Counted from the first letter of the stretch, positions 17,813-26,933 are shown. The stretch: DNA of 64,000 nucleotides from CAVRUD01 sp963849635 (GCA_963849635.1 CAWKIA010000029.1:62001-126000); one strand, 5' to 3'. The notes: generated by a model from the letters alone, not told the origin. Program-made: numbers and translations.

Positions 17813-18883
17813 CTAGGCGATCTCCGCGATCTCGATGATCCGCTGCATGACGCGAACGTCCTTCACGGCTTCGGCGGCAGGGGCGCGGGGCGGTTCGCCA
17901 CCGGCCAGGGCGCCAACAAACCCTTCCGCCTGCCGGTAGAACGCCCAGCCGACTGGCGCATGGTGGGAGACGGTTGTCGGGGTGTCACCCGTGGCGCCGC
18001 GGACGGACACCTCCGCAACGCGCTGCCGGTTCATCGGGGTCGGAGTAGCAATGCGGATCTCTCCGCGCTCGAAGACCAGGACTGTCTCTTCGCGCCATTC
18101 GTGCGCCCGCGTCATCGCGCCGCGGATCGTGACAAGGACATCTTCGGCGTACAGCGAAGACGAGAAGGCTTTGCTCTGGCGAAAATGAGCCGACGCTGGC
18201 GTCATCTCCTGACCGATGAGGAAATGGCAGAGATTGACCGTGTGGGAAAAGATGTTGAGCAACCAGTCATACGCGGCTCGGGATTCCTGGGTACGGCAGG
18301 CATCTGGGTAGGTCGCGGCAGCCGGTCCAGGCAGTGGTGACGGGGGAGACACCCGGATTGGCGCTTCGACATTGTGGAGCCAGTCTCCCCCGTTGCAGAG
18401 CGAATCGACCGCGAGCAGCGATCCGAGCGATCCAGATTCGTGAGCCTCATCGATCAGGCCCTTCGCGAGTTCGACGCCGGGATCATAGCGCTTCATGAAG
18501 CCGACGGCGTAGTGGACGCCTTGCTTCTGAGCGAGTGCGACGAGGTCTTCGGCTTCATCGACCCTGCCGACCATCGGCTTCTCGGTGATGACGCTCTTGC
18601 CGGCTTCCAGGACCATCTTCACCAGCGGGTAGTTATTGGGCCACTGTTGGATGCAGGCCACGCCATCGACCGCCGGATCAGAGAGCAACGCTTCGTCGGA
18701 GTCGTAGACCCGTGGTACGCGGTAGGCATCCGCGACGGCCTCGGCGAGTGGGCGATTGAGATCGGTCACGCCGGCGATCTGGCAGGCTCCAGCGTCCCGC
18801 AGCCTGGCGTAGTTCGCCAGGTGGGCTAGCTGCCCCATCATGCCGGTGCCGAGCGACGCTACCGTGGGAGTGTTCGTGGTCAC
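17813..18883 (-). CDS. Gfo/Idh/MocA-family NAD(P)-dependent oxidoreductase
   Basis: 356 residues from GTG 18883 (GGAGA upstream). N-terminal Rossmann fold with VASLGTGMMGQLAHLANY (G-x-G-x-x-G), then the family EKPM motif (SVITEKPMVGRVDEAEDL, about residues 90-107) supplying the catalytic Lys. The C-terminal half is the alpha/beta substrate domain. These enzymes oxidise cyclic polyols or sugars (inositol, glucose, amino sugars). It sits between two TIM-barrel isomerases, suggesting a dehydrogenase-plus-isomerase route for the sugar imported by the operon. Substrate not identified. Confidence 0.88.
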   Translation of the reverse strand: MTTNTPTVASLGTGMMGQLAHLANYARLRDAGACQIAGVTDLNRPLAEAVADAYRVPRVYDSDEALLSDPAVDGVACIQQWPNNYPLVKMVLEAGKSVITEKPMVGRVDEAEDLVALAQKQGVHYAVGFMKRYDPGVELAKGLIDEAHESGSLGSLLAVDSLCNGGDWLHNVEAPIRVSPPSPLPGPAAATYPDACRTQESRAAYDWLLNIFSHTVNLCHFLIGQEMTPASAHFRQSKAFSSSLYAEDVLVTIRGAMTRAHEWREETVLVFERGEIRIATPTPMNRQRVAEVSVRGATGDTPTTVSHHAPVGWAFYRQAEGFVGALAGGEPPRAPAAEAVKDVRVMQRIIEIAEIA

Positions 18884-18914
18884 GTGGGTTGGTCTCCGAT
18901 GAAGGCTGCTCAGG

Positions 18915-19800
18915 TTAGCGGGCCGATGCGAGTGTCGTCGACGCCGGATGAATAAGATGGTCCAGGGTCTGCCACCCGCGGATCAACCCCTCGTCATACA
19001 GGTCCCCGCCGGTGTGCCAGCCATAGACGTCGTCCTCGTGCTCGATGGCGACTCCACCGGTGTAGCCGATCTCGTTGAGGGCCGAGACAAAGACGGGCCA
19101 ATTGATCTCACCGTAGCCGGGGATGCGGAAGCGGAACGGGAGCCCGTTGACGCCCCGGCGGTAGCGGACCTCGGGCAGCATCTCCGTGTCCTTGGCGTGG
19201 ACGTGGTAGACGCGAGAGGCGTACTCCCTCAGGGCGCGAATATGGTCGATTCCCTGCCAGTACAGATGAGACGGGTCGAACTCCAGACCGAGCGCGGGCG
19301 AGGGCACCGCGCGTGAACCAGGCGTCCCAGGTATCGGGCGAGCCGCCCATATTGACTGGGCGGAAGGGTAGGCGGCCGCCAAACCCCATCCAGTTCTCGA
19401 AGGCGATCCGTATGCCGCGCGCTTCCGCGCGCTCTGCTACTGGCCCGAAGCGGTCAGCAAAGAGTTGGATATTGCCGTCCCAGTCGCGGTCGGGGTCGAA
19501 TCCGCTCATGCTGGCGATCACGTTCACGCCTAACGCCTCGGCGGCATCGAAGACGTTGTCATAGGCGGTGGCGACCCAGTCCGATCCGCCGCCGGCGCCG
19601 GCTAGCCCGTAGTACGCCAGGGCGGTGATCGTTACTCCGTGCTCCGCCGCCAGCTCCTTAGCGCCGCGGACCAGGCCAGCATCGAGCGGCCCGGAGCGGG
19701 GATTGCCGAACGCGTCGGCCTTGAGCTCGAGCCCATCAAACCCAAGGCGAGCGGCCTTGGCGATGTCGGCCGCATCACCGGTAAGAAACCCGAAATGCAC
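18915..19800 (-). CDS. Second sugar isomerase/epimerase-type TIM-barrel protein (frameshifted)
   Basis: 294 residues after removal of one base. GTG 19800 follows AAGGAG. The first part (HFGFLTGDAADIAKAARLGFDGLELKA..., IRIAFENWMGFGG with the metal Glu) runs to WDAWFT; as read it then enters nonsense. One base less at about 19312-19316 joins to AVPSPALGLEFDPSHLYWQG, then YHVHAKDTEML and GYTGGVAIEHEDD, which carry the remaining metal ligands (Asp-His, His, Glu). The two pieces are complementary halves of one barrel. It lies between the permease genes and the dehydrogenase in the sugar operon and is paralogous in fold to the enzyme at 16980. Confidence 0.82.
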
Positions 19801-19826
19801 GTGGAAACTCCTTCTGGGTGGCTACC

Positions 19827-19851
19827 GGGCGCATGCCAAGCGCCCCTACAG
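19827..19851. repeat. Intergenic palindromic repeat unit (GGGCGC..GCGCCC type)
   Basis: GGGCGCATGCCAAGCGCCCCTACAG lies in the 84-bp gap between the permease and isomerase genes. It resembles the units at 21818-21841 and 21877-21900, which share GGGCGC, a short spacer, GCGCCC and CTAC. Dispersed short palindrome. Confidence 0.5.
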
Positions 19852-19884
19852 ACCGCCGACCGAAACTGTTCTCACGACGTACGA

Positions 19885-20754
19885 CTACCCCTTGACCGCT
19901 CCCGCCGTTAGCCCCTGGATGAAGCGGCGTTGCATGATCACGTAGATGACGATCATCGGGATGGAGCCGACGGTCAGGGCCGCGAAGATCGGGCCCCAGT
20001 CGGTGCGGCCCCAGTCGAAGAAGAAGACCTGGATTGCCAGAGGGACGGTGCGCAGTTCCGGCGAGCGGATCAGGATGAGGGCGAGGAAGTACTCATTCCA
20101 GGCGGCCAGGAACTGGAGGATCGAGACCGTTGCGATGGCCGGGGCGGAGATCGGCATCACGATCCGCAGGAAGGCCCCCAACCGGGTGCTGCCATCGACC
20201 ACCGCCGCCTCTTCCAACTCGCGCGGGACGGTGATGAAGAAGGCGCGGAAGATGAAGACCGAGAGTGGTATCCCGCCGGCCGCAAGCGGCAGGATGTAGC
20301 CGATGTAGGAGTCGGTGAGGTGCAGCTTCACCAGCAGCACGTAGAGGGGGATGACTGGCACGGGAGCCTGCATCGTCAGGACGAAGAGCAGAAAGATGGG
20401 CGTCGCGAACCGCATTCGGAACTTGGCCAGGGCATATCCCGCCGGAGCGGCGATCGCGACCACGAGCACCACCGTCGAGAGCGAGACGAAGATGCTGTTG
20501 AACAGCGCTCGGCCCAGCCCGGCCGTCCGCCAGGCATCGCGGTAGTTCGCCCAGGCCCAGGATCTGGGAATACCCCAGATGTTGCCGAGAAGATCGGACT
20601 GATCCTTGAGTGAGGCGAAGATCATCCAGGCGACGGGATAGACCACGATCACCGCAAAGATCACGAGCAAGCCATGGCTCGCAATCGACGCCAGGATCTC
20701 GTCGGGTCGCCTTTTCCTCTGTGCCGGCGTGAAGACGGTCGGGTTTACGGCCAT
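19885..20754 (-). CDS. Carbohydrate ABC transporter permease (MalG/UgpE type)
   Basis: 289 residues, six predicted transmembrane helices. The EAA loop that docks the ATPase is evident: ELEEAAVVDGSTRLGAFLRI, with the conserved Gly, near residue 190. N-terminal PVAWMIFASLKDQSDLL and the C-terminal QRRFIQGLTAGAVKG are typical of the MalG side. It forms the translocation channel with the permease encoded upstream. The gap to that gene (20755-20854) holds a tandem run of CTCGGCA at about 20824-20847. No ATPase gene is in the operon, so a shared MsmK/UgpC-like ATPase is inferred. Confidence 0.92.
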   Translation of the reverse strand: MAVNPTVFTPAQRKRRPDEILASIASHGLLVIFAVIVVYPVAWMIFASLKDQSDLLGNIWGIPRSWAWANYRDAWRTAGLGRALFNSIFVSLSTVVLVVAIAAPAGYALAKFRMRFATPIFLLFVLTMQAPVPVIPLYVLLVKLHLTDSYIGYILPLAAGGIPLSVFIFRAFFITVPRELEEAAVVDGSTRLGAFLRIVMPISAPAIATVSILQFLAAWNEYFLALILIRSPELRTVPLAIQVFFFDWGRTDWGPIFAALTVGSIPMIVIYVIMQRRFIQGLTAGAVKG

Positions 20755-20854
20755 CGGATGGTCCTTTGGCGTTGGGCGTTACATCGAACTTCATCCTGAG
20801 CAGGCTCTGGAAGACGGAATTTCTCGGCACTCGGCACTCGGCACTCACGACCCG

Positions 20855-21793
20855 TCAGTACTCCGACGTGTTGCGCGAGAGCAGCTTCAACTGGATCAGG
20901 GCGATAACGGTGATGAAGAGGAAGATCGCGTAGGAGAGGGCGGCGCCGTAGCCGAGGCGATTGAACTTGAACGCCTGCAGGTAGATGTGCAGGGCGACGA
21001 CGTTGGTCGAGTTGGCCGGACCGCCCTCGGTCATGACGTAGGGGATATCGAAGACGTTCATCGCCCCCAGCAGCGACAGGGTGACGTTGACCAGCATCAC
21101 AGGACGCAGCAGAGGGAGGGTGATGCTGGTGAGCTGCTTCCAGCGGCCGGCGCCATCGAGCCGGGCCGCCTCGTACAGCTCGGTCGGGATGGTCTGCAGA
21201 CCCGCCAGGAAGATGACCATGTGGAGGCCGTACCACTTCCAGACGTCGACCGCGATCAGGGACCACAGGGCAACCTGCGTATCGCCCAGCCAGTCCTGGG
21301 CCAGCCCGCCCAGGCCGACCGAGCGCAGCAGGTTGTTCACCAGACCGAAGTCGTCGTTGTAGATCCAGGTCCACAGGATGCCGACGACGACGAACGACAT
21401 CACCACCGGCAGGAAGATCGCGGTGCGGTATATCGCCCGGCCCCGCAGGGATTGGTGGAGCAGCAAGGCAAGACCGAGTGAGATGACGATCTTGCCAGTG
21501 ACTGTCCCGACCGCGTACTGCAGGTTGTGGCTCAGGGCCTCCCTGAGCCGCTCATCTCGGAGCATCCGCTCGAAGTTGTCGAGGCCAATGAACTTTGCGT
21601 CCTCGATCCCGTCCCAGCGGAGCAACGCCAGCCAGATCCCGGAGATGAGCGGCACGATCGTAAAGAGGCCATACAGCGCCAGCGCGGGCAGAACCCAGAG
21701 GTAGGAGGCGGCCGCCCGCCAGCGGCGGCCACCCCACCGAACGCGGGCATTCATGCCAGTGCGTTCCGTCGCCATCGTCTGGGTTCGATCCAT
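20855..21793 (-). CDS. Carbohydrate ABC transporter permease (MalF/UgpA type)
   Basis: 312 residues from ATG 21793; earlier in-frame codons (to 21874) read through a palindromic repeat and look non-coding. Six helices, starting with SYLWVLPALALYGLFTIVPL. The EAA loop ELYEAARLDGAGRWKQLTSI is intact near residue 210, and the periplasmic and last-helix segments fit the MalF/UgpA group. It pairs with the permease at 19885 and the binding protein at 21930. Its C terminus ends in LKLLSRNTSEY. Substrate presumed a mono- or disaccharide or polyol. Confidence 0.92.
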   Translation of the reverse strand: MDRTQTMATERTGMNARVRWGGRRWRAAASYLWVLPALALYGLFTIVPLISGIWLALLRWDGIEDAKFIGLDNFERMLRDERLREALSHNLQYAVGTVTGKIVISLGLALLLHQSLRGRAIYRTAIFLPVVMSFVVVGILWTWIYNDDFGLVNNLLRSVGLGGLAQDWLGDTQVALWSLIAVDVWKWYGLHMVIFLAGLQTIPTELYEAARLDGAGRWKQLTSITLPLLRPVMLVNVTLSLLGAMNVFDIPYVMTEGGPANSTNVVALHIYLQAFKFNRLGYGAALSYAIFLFITVIALIQLKLLSRNTSEY

Positions 21794-21817
21794 CACCGCC
21801 TCATCTAGGGATTCGCC

Positions 21818-21900
21818 GTAGGGGCGCGATTTATCGCGCCCACGGTCCCCAACACGGACGCCGCCGGTGGGCAACCGGGCGCGATGAATCGCGCCCCTAC
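21818..21900. repeat. Inverted repeat pair of 24 bp (GTAGGGGCGCGAT..ATCGCGCCC)
   Basis: A 24-nt unit at 21818-21841 recurs in inverted orientation at 21877-21900 with one mismatch, enclosing about 35 bp. Each unit is itself palindromic around GGGCGCGAT/ATCGCGCCC. The pair fills the gap between the binding protein and first permease genes and could form a long hairpin in the mRNA, which would lower permease expression relative to the binding protein. A related unit sits at 19827-19851. Confidence 0.7.
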
Positions 21901-21929
21901 GTGGATGCCCCGGGTGTCCCGACTACGCC

Positions 21930-23277
21930 CTACACCTGGAACTCGTAGTCGTCGGCGTACAGGTCTTCGAGGACGCTCTGGATGTTGTCGGCGGCGTCCT
22001 CAGGTGAGCGAATCGCCGGCGACGATCGCCTGCTGGTTCTCCTGGAAGGCGCGGGTGATCTCCGGCGGCCAGAACCAGTCGAGATAGGTGGTCTGGTTGG
22101 GGGAGCATTGCTCGGCATACATCAGCGCGAGAGGGTCATCGCTGGCGACGACGTTCGCGTTGCAGGAGACGGGGTCGCCGTTGAGGTCGTTGAGGGCCTT
22201 GACCTGCTCGTCGCTGGTCATCAGGTCCATCACGCTCGCCGCCAGCTCGGCCCGCTCCTCGGCGATCTCGGCGTAGCGGCCAAGGGCGCTGCCGGTGCCA
22301 CCGGGCAACTGGCGGATGATGTCGGGATTGTCGACCGCGACCACCGGCGGGATGAGGGACATGTCCAGGTCGGGGAAGTCGCCCTGGCGGTAGGTGCCGA
22401 TCGTCGACGCGTGGGTGTAGAAGAAGGCCGCCTTGCCCTGGGTGAACTGGAGCCAGGCGGCGTCGCTGTCGAGGCTGTTGACCCCGTCGATGAACAGGCC
22501 GTCGTCGGTGAAGCGCTTCAGAATCTCCAGGCCGGCGACATGTTCTGGATCGGTGAATTTGGTGTCCCCGGCCAGCACGCTGAAGGTGCCTTCGATCGCG
22601 TTGTTGCCCGAGGTCTGCCCATAGGCCCAGAACTGCCAGATCGGCCAGAGGTAGATATTCTTGCCGGCATGGACGAAAGGCGCGTAGCCGGCCGCCTTGA
22701 GATCCGGGGCCATCGCGACGAGGTCGGCATAGGTGGCGGGCGGCGTCTCGGCCCCGATCGCCTGGAACGCCTTCAAGTTGCAGAAGAAGGTGAACCCGCT
22801 GACTCCCCCCCGGGGCAATGCCCAGAGTTTCTCTTGAATGGTGTAGGTCTCGCGGGCGACGGGCAGGAAGCGGTCGAGATAGGTGAGGCCAGAGAGGTCC
22901 TGGAGGCGTTCGCCGAGGGCGTAGCGGCGCAGGTCCTGGCCGTTGAGGTCCATGATGTCGATCTGGTCGCCGGCCACCTCGGCGGCGGTGAACAGCTCGG
23001 TGAAGCGCTCGCTTGGCATGTTGCGCCAGGTGACGGTCACACCTGGGTTGGCGGCTTCGATCGCGGCGATCGTCGGCGCGGCCTGTTCGACTTGCTGCAC
23101 GGAAATGATCACCAGCTCGCCCTGGTATCCCTGGGCCGAACTGGGCTTGATCCGGTTGCCGGCGAACGCCAGTGCCGCCGTGCCTCCTGCGGAGACCTTG
23201 AGCATCTGGCGGCGAGAGAAGCGTTCCGTGGGGCTTTCGGGAGCGAAACGGCGGGCAAGGACAGGATCGGTCGGCAT
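21930..23277 (-). CDS. Tat-exported sugar-binding protein of ABC transporter (frameshifted near 3' end)
   Basis: 448 residues after correction. ATG 23277 is preceded by GGAGGG. The N terminus has a twin-arginine signal, FSRRQMLKVSAGGTAALAFAG, then a family-1 extracellular binding protein (VVIISVQQVEQ-like first strand, WPIWQFWAYGQ, GKAAFFYTHAS, LPGGTGSALGRYAEIAEERAELA). As read the frame stops at 22000. Dropping one base at about 22007 joins IVAGD to RSPEDAADNIQSVLEDLY and ends at a TAG at 21930-21932, giving a normal helical C terminus. It captures the sugar outside the membrane for the two permeases downstream, and is the first gene of the operon, divergent from an AraC regulator. Confidence 0.87.
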
Positions 23278-23339
23278 CGTTGCACCCTCCTGTGGACGCT
23301 CGCGAGAGGAATCCCCTCGCCGGAGCGCGGTGGTACTCC

Positions 23340-23359
23340 CCTGAGCAACCATACTCAGG
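23340..23359. promoter_or_regulatory. Short dyad in the divergent promoter region
   Basis: CCTGAG and CTCAGG flank an 8-nt spacer within the 141-bp gap between the binding-protein operon and the AraC-type regulator. Its place suggests an operator; direct repeats, more usual for AraC proteins, were not obvious. Confidence 0.3.
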
Positions 23360-23418
23360 TGGGACGCGTTCGTCCTTTCACGATTCGGTAAACTCCTGGC
23401 GCCGTGATTGGATCATAG

Positions 23419-24219
23419 GTGGCCACGATGCACGACACAATGCACGAATCGTGGGGTGCGTTGCACAAAACGCTACGGTCGCCGCTGCGCCTGCAGATCG
23501 CGGGGCAGTACGCCGCGCCCGAAGGCAAGGACTTTCCGTTCCACAGGGACCGGTCCTGGGAGATTATCTATTACCGATCCGGAGCGATCGATTCGGTCGT
23601 CGGGGGCGAAATCCACCCCGGTCTGCCCGGGGTTGTTCTCGCGATCCCGCCCCGGATGTTGCACGGTGAGCTGGCGAAGACGGCCTACGTCAACTATTTC
23701 ATCCAGATCGATGCCCCGGTGGACCAGCCCTGGCCGCGTCTCTGCTACGACGATGAGCATGGCAGCATCGGCAATGTCTGCGGCGCCATCGTCCGGGAAT
23801 GGCTGGGCGGCGCCACCGAGCGGTCCCGGATGATCGGGCTGCTCATCGACCAGCTCGACGTGACGCTGCGCCGGGCGCTGGAGCAGACCCACCTACCCGA
23901 GGGCGAGCGCATCGTCCGCGAAGCGGAAAGGCTGATCGGCGAGCGCTTCCGGGGGCACGTGATGATCGCGGACGTGGCCCGCGAGATCGGCGTCTCGCCA
24001 TCGGGGCTCCGGGCACTCTTCGGGCGCCACCGGGCCGGCACGCCGATGGCCTACCTCCAGGCGATCCGGGTCCAGCACGCCCTCGGGATCATCCGCAACT
24101 CGAACCTCTCCCTGGAAACCGTCGCCCACGCCTGCGGCTACGACTCCGCCAGCCACCTCAGCCGCCACGTCAAGCGCGTCACCGGCCAGAGCCCAGGGGC
24201 GCTGCGGGGACGGGGCTGA
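23419..24219 (+). CDS. AraC-family transcriptional regulator
   Basis: 266 residues. An N-terminal cupin-like sensing region (about 25-130, with FPFHRDRSWEIIYYRSGAIDSVVGG) is followed by two HTH motifs: HVMIADVAREIGVSPSGLRALFGRHRAGTPMAYLQAIRV and NSNLSLETVAHACGYDSASHLSRHVKRVTG, ending with the AraC signature. It is transcribed away from the sugar-transport operon and most likely controls it in response to the imported sugar. Alternative ATGs at 23428 and 23440 exist; no strong ribosome site decides between them. Confidence 0.9.
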   Translation: MATMHDTMHESWGALHKTLRSPLRLQIAGQYAAPEGKDFPFHRDRSWEIIYYRSGAIDSVVGGEIHPGLPGVVLAIPPRMLHGELAKTAYVNYFIQIDAPVDQPWPRLCYDDEHGSIGNVCGAIVREWLGGATERSRMIGLLIDQLDVTLRRALEQTHLPEGERIVREAERLIGERFRGHVMIADVAREIGVSPSGLRALFGRHRAGTPMAYLQAIRVQHALGIIRNSNLSLETVAHACGYDSASHLSRHVKRVTGQSPGALRGRG

Positions 24220-24368
24220 GTGCCTCTACCAAGGACTGTGTGCGGCCAGGTCCGACCGGGACTGATGACCGTTTGTGGCCTGGGGAACGCCAGGTTGATG
24301 GAGGTTGCGGACTTGATCGGTGGTTTTCGGCGGTGCTGGCGGGACCGGGGGATGCCGTGCCTGGGCCG

Positions 24369-24390
24369 CCCGGGGCTAAAAGACCCCGGG
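24369..24390. terminator. Hairpin downstream of the araC-type gene
   Basis: CCCGGGG and CCCCGGG pair around an 8-nt CTAAAAGA loop. It lies 150 bp past the regulator stop in a 451-bp gene-free stretch (24220-24670), which also contains an AGCCGGCT palindrome repeated at about 24407-24425. No coding sequence was recognised in this stretch. Confidence 0.35.
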
Positions 24391-24533
24391 ATACCTCTGC
24401 GGCGGAAGCCGGCTCAAGCCGGCTCGCGACCCCGTGACGCCGCATTTCGGTACGCCGATTGGGAATAGCCCATCGATTTCGCAACCTCCATTAGTAGCTG
24501 GGGTAAAGGACAAAACGGGGTGGGGCGGTACGG

Positions 24534-24539
24534 TACAAT
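24534..24539 (+). promoter_or_regulatory. Possible -10 element upstream of the VOC gene
   Basis: TACAAT matches five of six positions of the sigma-70 -10 consensus and lies about 130 bp before the VOC gene start. The -35 region is poor (AGGACA at 24508 with a long 20-bp spacer). Confidence 0.25.
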
Positions 24540-24670
24540 CGCCGCGTTTGGGAGCCGAGTGGGTTGAGGTTTGGCTCGTCAGATCGATGCGGCCAAAAGG
24601 GCCGCTGAGATCGGGCCAACTTGCTGGATCACTCGAAAGCGATCGCGGGAGAGGCTGGGGGGCTGGGGAG

Positions 24671-25561
24671 ATGGCGTACCGGTTCTTGTTAGAGGTCCCG
24701 GGCACTCTGGTGGAGGATGCCAGTATCGCCGTGGAGCGCACGGGGGACGCGCAGGTCGTCGTGGTTCGCACCTCGCACGGGCTGGGGTACGACGACCCGA
24801 TGGTCGATCTCACCGTGGCGGCCCACTCTCTCCGCGTCATCGACTCGCTCTACGAGTGGTTCGATTCGCTCGGGGCATCGCGGCCGGATATTCGGCTCGT
24901 GCTCCACGGCGGCGATCGCCTCTCATTGGAAGCGACCGACCGGGGTGGCATGGTGGCGGCGATCCGCCGCGATCAGCCGTGGGTCGAGCGATCCCTACCG
25001 CGCATCGGAGACCACGTCATCGAGGATGTCGCGGGATCCAAGACGGTGGCCACTGCCGCGCCGGCCACCGGCGGCGCCACGTCGGCGGTGGCTGTGGTCG
25101 AGCAAGTAGACATCGGAGCAGCGGGAAAACGGGGGATCATCGTGCGCGCAGTCAACCATGTCGCGATCCGAGTGCTGGATCTAGCTAAGGCCGAGACGTT
25201 CTACATCGAGTTCTTCGGGATGGAACTGGTGGGGCGGTCCCGCCGGGGACCGGGCGGCACGCTCGTGCCACTGAACGGCGATTACCGCTGGAAGGAAGCC
25301 CAGGCGAGCGGCACCGTAGCCGACGTCACCACCCTGCGCAACGGTCCGCTGACCCTCGCCGTGCAGCGCGTCGGCCAGGGGGTGCGGCTGGAGGTCGATT
25401 CGATCCTGGACCACGTTTCGGTCGGAGTCGATGCCACGACCTTTGCCACCATCAAGGGCGAGGTTCTCATGAAGGGATTCGTCACCCTGGCCGTCGGCGC
25501 GACATCCATCGCCTTCCGCGATCCGTTCGGCCTCGCCTGGGAGGTCACCGTCGGCCGCTAA
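24671..25561 (+). CDS. Protein with a C-terminal VOC (glyoxalase/dioxygenase-like) domain
   Basis: 296 residues from ATG 24671, preceded by GGGGAG. Residues about 1-120 are an unassigned alpha/beta region (MAYRFLLEVPGTLVEDAS...), then an Ala/Thr-rich linker, then a single VOC module (about 155-296): NHVAIRVLDLAKAETFYIEFFGMELVGR at its start and SIAFRDPFGLAWEVT at its end. The VOC His and the second-strand pattern are present, but a lone module needs a partner to build a full metal site, so dimerisation is likely. Reaction unknown. The N-terminal part resembles no family I can name. Confidence 0.75.
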   Translation: MAYRFLLEVPGTLVEDASIAVERTGDAQVVVVRTSHGLGYDDPMVDLTVAAHSLRVIDSLYEWFDSLGASRPDIRLVLHGGDRLSLEATDRGGMVAAIRRDQPWVERSLPRIGDHVIEDVAGSKTVATAAPATGGATSAVAVVEQVDIGAAGKRGIIVRAVNHVAIRVLDLAKAETFYIEFFGMELVGRSRRGPGGTLVPLNGDYRWKEAQASGTVADVTTLRNGPLTLAVQRVGQGVRLEVDSILDHVSVGVDATTFATIKGEVLMKGFVTLAVGATSIAFRDPFGLAWEVTVGR

Positions 25562-25564
25562 ACG

Positions 25565-25677
25565 GAGACGTGAGACGTGAGACGTGAGTGAATAAGGGCC
25601 GAGAGCCGAAGCGTTTCTCGCCGTCTTGCCGTCTTGCCGTCTCTACTCACGTCTCACGTCTCACGTCTCACGTCTCG
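25565..25677. repeat. Inverted arrays of ACGTGAG / CTCACGT heptamers
   Basis: Three or more copies of ACGTGAG at 25565-25590 face four copies of CTCACGT at 25645-25677, enclosing about 55 bp with a tandem CCGTCTTG at about 25620-25637. The arms can pair into a long hairpin between the VOC and DinB-like genes. Shorter ACGTGAG runs occur at about 12789-12805 and 26124-26134, so it is a dispersed intergenic family. Confidence 0.7.
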
Positions 25678-25690
25678 TTATGAGGTCACC

Positions 25691-26122
25691 ATGCTGGACA
25701 GTTATCAGGATCTGATCGATGAGCTCCTCGGCACACCGACGATCTTGCGCCAGGGCCTCGACGAGCGGAGCGGAGCGATCCCCGCTGAGGCGGCCCGCCT
25801 GATCGCCGCGCTCCGCGACCGCGACCTGGCCGTGCTGGAGCGTCTGCAGACGATGCTGCGCCAGCGCGACCCCGTCCTCCGGCCCCTGCCCGAGACGCGG
25901 GTCCGGAGCGAAGATCCCGATCCGGAGGCGGCCCTGGCCGGGTTCAGCACCGCCCGGGGTGAGGTGATCTCGCTCTTGATGAACCTCACCCTGCGCGACT
26001 GGGAGCGCACCGCCATCGACGCCTCCGGCGGCAAGATCATGCTGGACGAGGAGGTCGAACGCCACGTCGAATTCGACGAGGAGCACGTCGACCGGTTCAA
26101 GGCGGTGATGAGCGAGTCGTGA
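25691..26122 (+). CDS. DinB-like helical protein (tentative)
   Basis: 143 residues from ATG 25691 (GAGGT just upstream). All-helical; the last third (ARGEVISLLMNLTLRDWERTAIDASGGKIMLDEEVERHVEFDEEHVDRF) resembles DinB/YfiT-type four-helix proteins, including a His-x-x-x-Asp-x-x-His spacing in RHVEFDEEHVD that could be metal-binding. The match is by pattern only. DinB-like proteins are thiol transferases or of unknown role. Separated from the VOC gene by the heptamer repeats; no clear operon partner. Confidence 0.6.
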   Translation: MLDSYQDLIDELLGTPTILRQGLDERSGAIPAEAARLIAALRDRDLAVLERLQTMLRQRDPVLRPLPETRVRSEDPDPEAALAGFSTARGEVISLLMNLTLRDWERTAIDASGGKIMLDEEVERHVEFDEEHVDRFKAVMSES

Positions 26123-26171
26123 GACGTGAGTCGTGAGTAGAGGCCGGTGGATCATTTCGGAGCCGCTGATG

Positions 26172-26585
26172 ATGCAGACGGTTCGGGGATACCGAGAGCT
26201 TATTGCCTGGCAGAAGGCAATGGACCTTGCCGACCGCGTGTATGACGTGACCGAAACTTGGCCATCACGGGAGATGTTTGGGCTTACAAGCCAAACTCGT
26301 CGATCGGCCGTGTCGGTACCGGCCAACATCGCCGAAGGTCAGGGACGAGAAAGTCTCGGCGACTTTGCCCGCTTCTTGACCATTGCCTACGGCTCGCTTA
26401 ACGAACTCGAGACCCACCTGTATCTCGCCGAGCGCCGGGAGTACCTCAATCGCCCGGCGCTCGACGAACTCATCAGCCAATCTACCGAGGTCGCTCGCAT
26501 CATCCGCGGCCTCATAAAAAACCTCCGCTCTCGCTCCCAAATCAGAGTGGACGAACCGCCCTACGACTCGCCCGACGTCGTCTAA
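26172..26585 (+). CDS. Four-helix-bundle (23S rRNA-intervening-sequence type) protein
   Basis: 137 residues. The start is one of two adjacent ATGs at 26169/26172. The family motifs are plain: YRELIAWQKAMDLADRVYDVT near the N terminus, LTSQTRRSAVSVPANIAEGQGR in the middle, and LNELETHLYLAERREYL. These proteins form pentameric four-helix bundles; they are often encoded inside rRNA intervening sequences but also occur as free genes, as here with no rRNA nearby. Function unknown. A hairpin follows within 40 bp. Confidence 0.87.
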   Translation: MQTVRGYRELIAWQKAMDLADRVYDVTETWPSREMFGLTSQTRRSAVSVPANIAEGQGRESLGDFARFLTIAYGSLNELETHLYLAERREYLNRPALDELISQSTEVARIIRGLIKNLRSRSQIRVDEPPYDSPDVV

Positions 26586-26620
26586 CTCACGACTCTACGA
26601 CTGACGACTAGAAAAAGGGT

Positions 26621-26649
26621 GAGCCGCCGGTGTGGGGAACCGGCGGCTC
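26621..26649 (+). terminator. Hairpin after the four-helix-bundle gene
   Basis: A perfect 10-bp stem GAGCCGCCGG / CCGGCGGCTC with a 9-nt loop, 36 bp past the stop. It is not followed by a T-run, so termination is presumed, not certain. The rest of the 348-bp gap to 26933 shows no gene. Confidence 0.5.
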
Positions 26650-26933
26650 GGGGAAGTGGGGAGGGGAAAGGGTGTGGGGGCCGTCAGCCCGGTGAGCCGC
26701 GTGGGGAGCGGCGTCGAACCCGACGATGAAGGCAACTGCAGAATAGCACAAATGTTCTTGTCTGCCAAGGGACGAGACGGCGTTCGCCCTTCGCGGTTGC
26801 CTACCTCTGTAACGCACTAGTCCCCATTTCGTTTCACCCAGTACCTGTTACCTCTCTTGTCATCTCATCGTTCGGCTATGCTCCCCTCCGAATCCCAGTT
26901 TCGCTTACCCGTGGGTAGCGACGATGCCGAACG

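Noticed and set aside
21982..23391. 469-codon open frame on the plus strand opposite the sugar-binding protein
   Set aside because: Antisense; the minus strand has the Tat signal and a full binding-protein fold.
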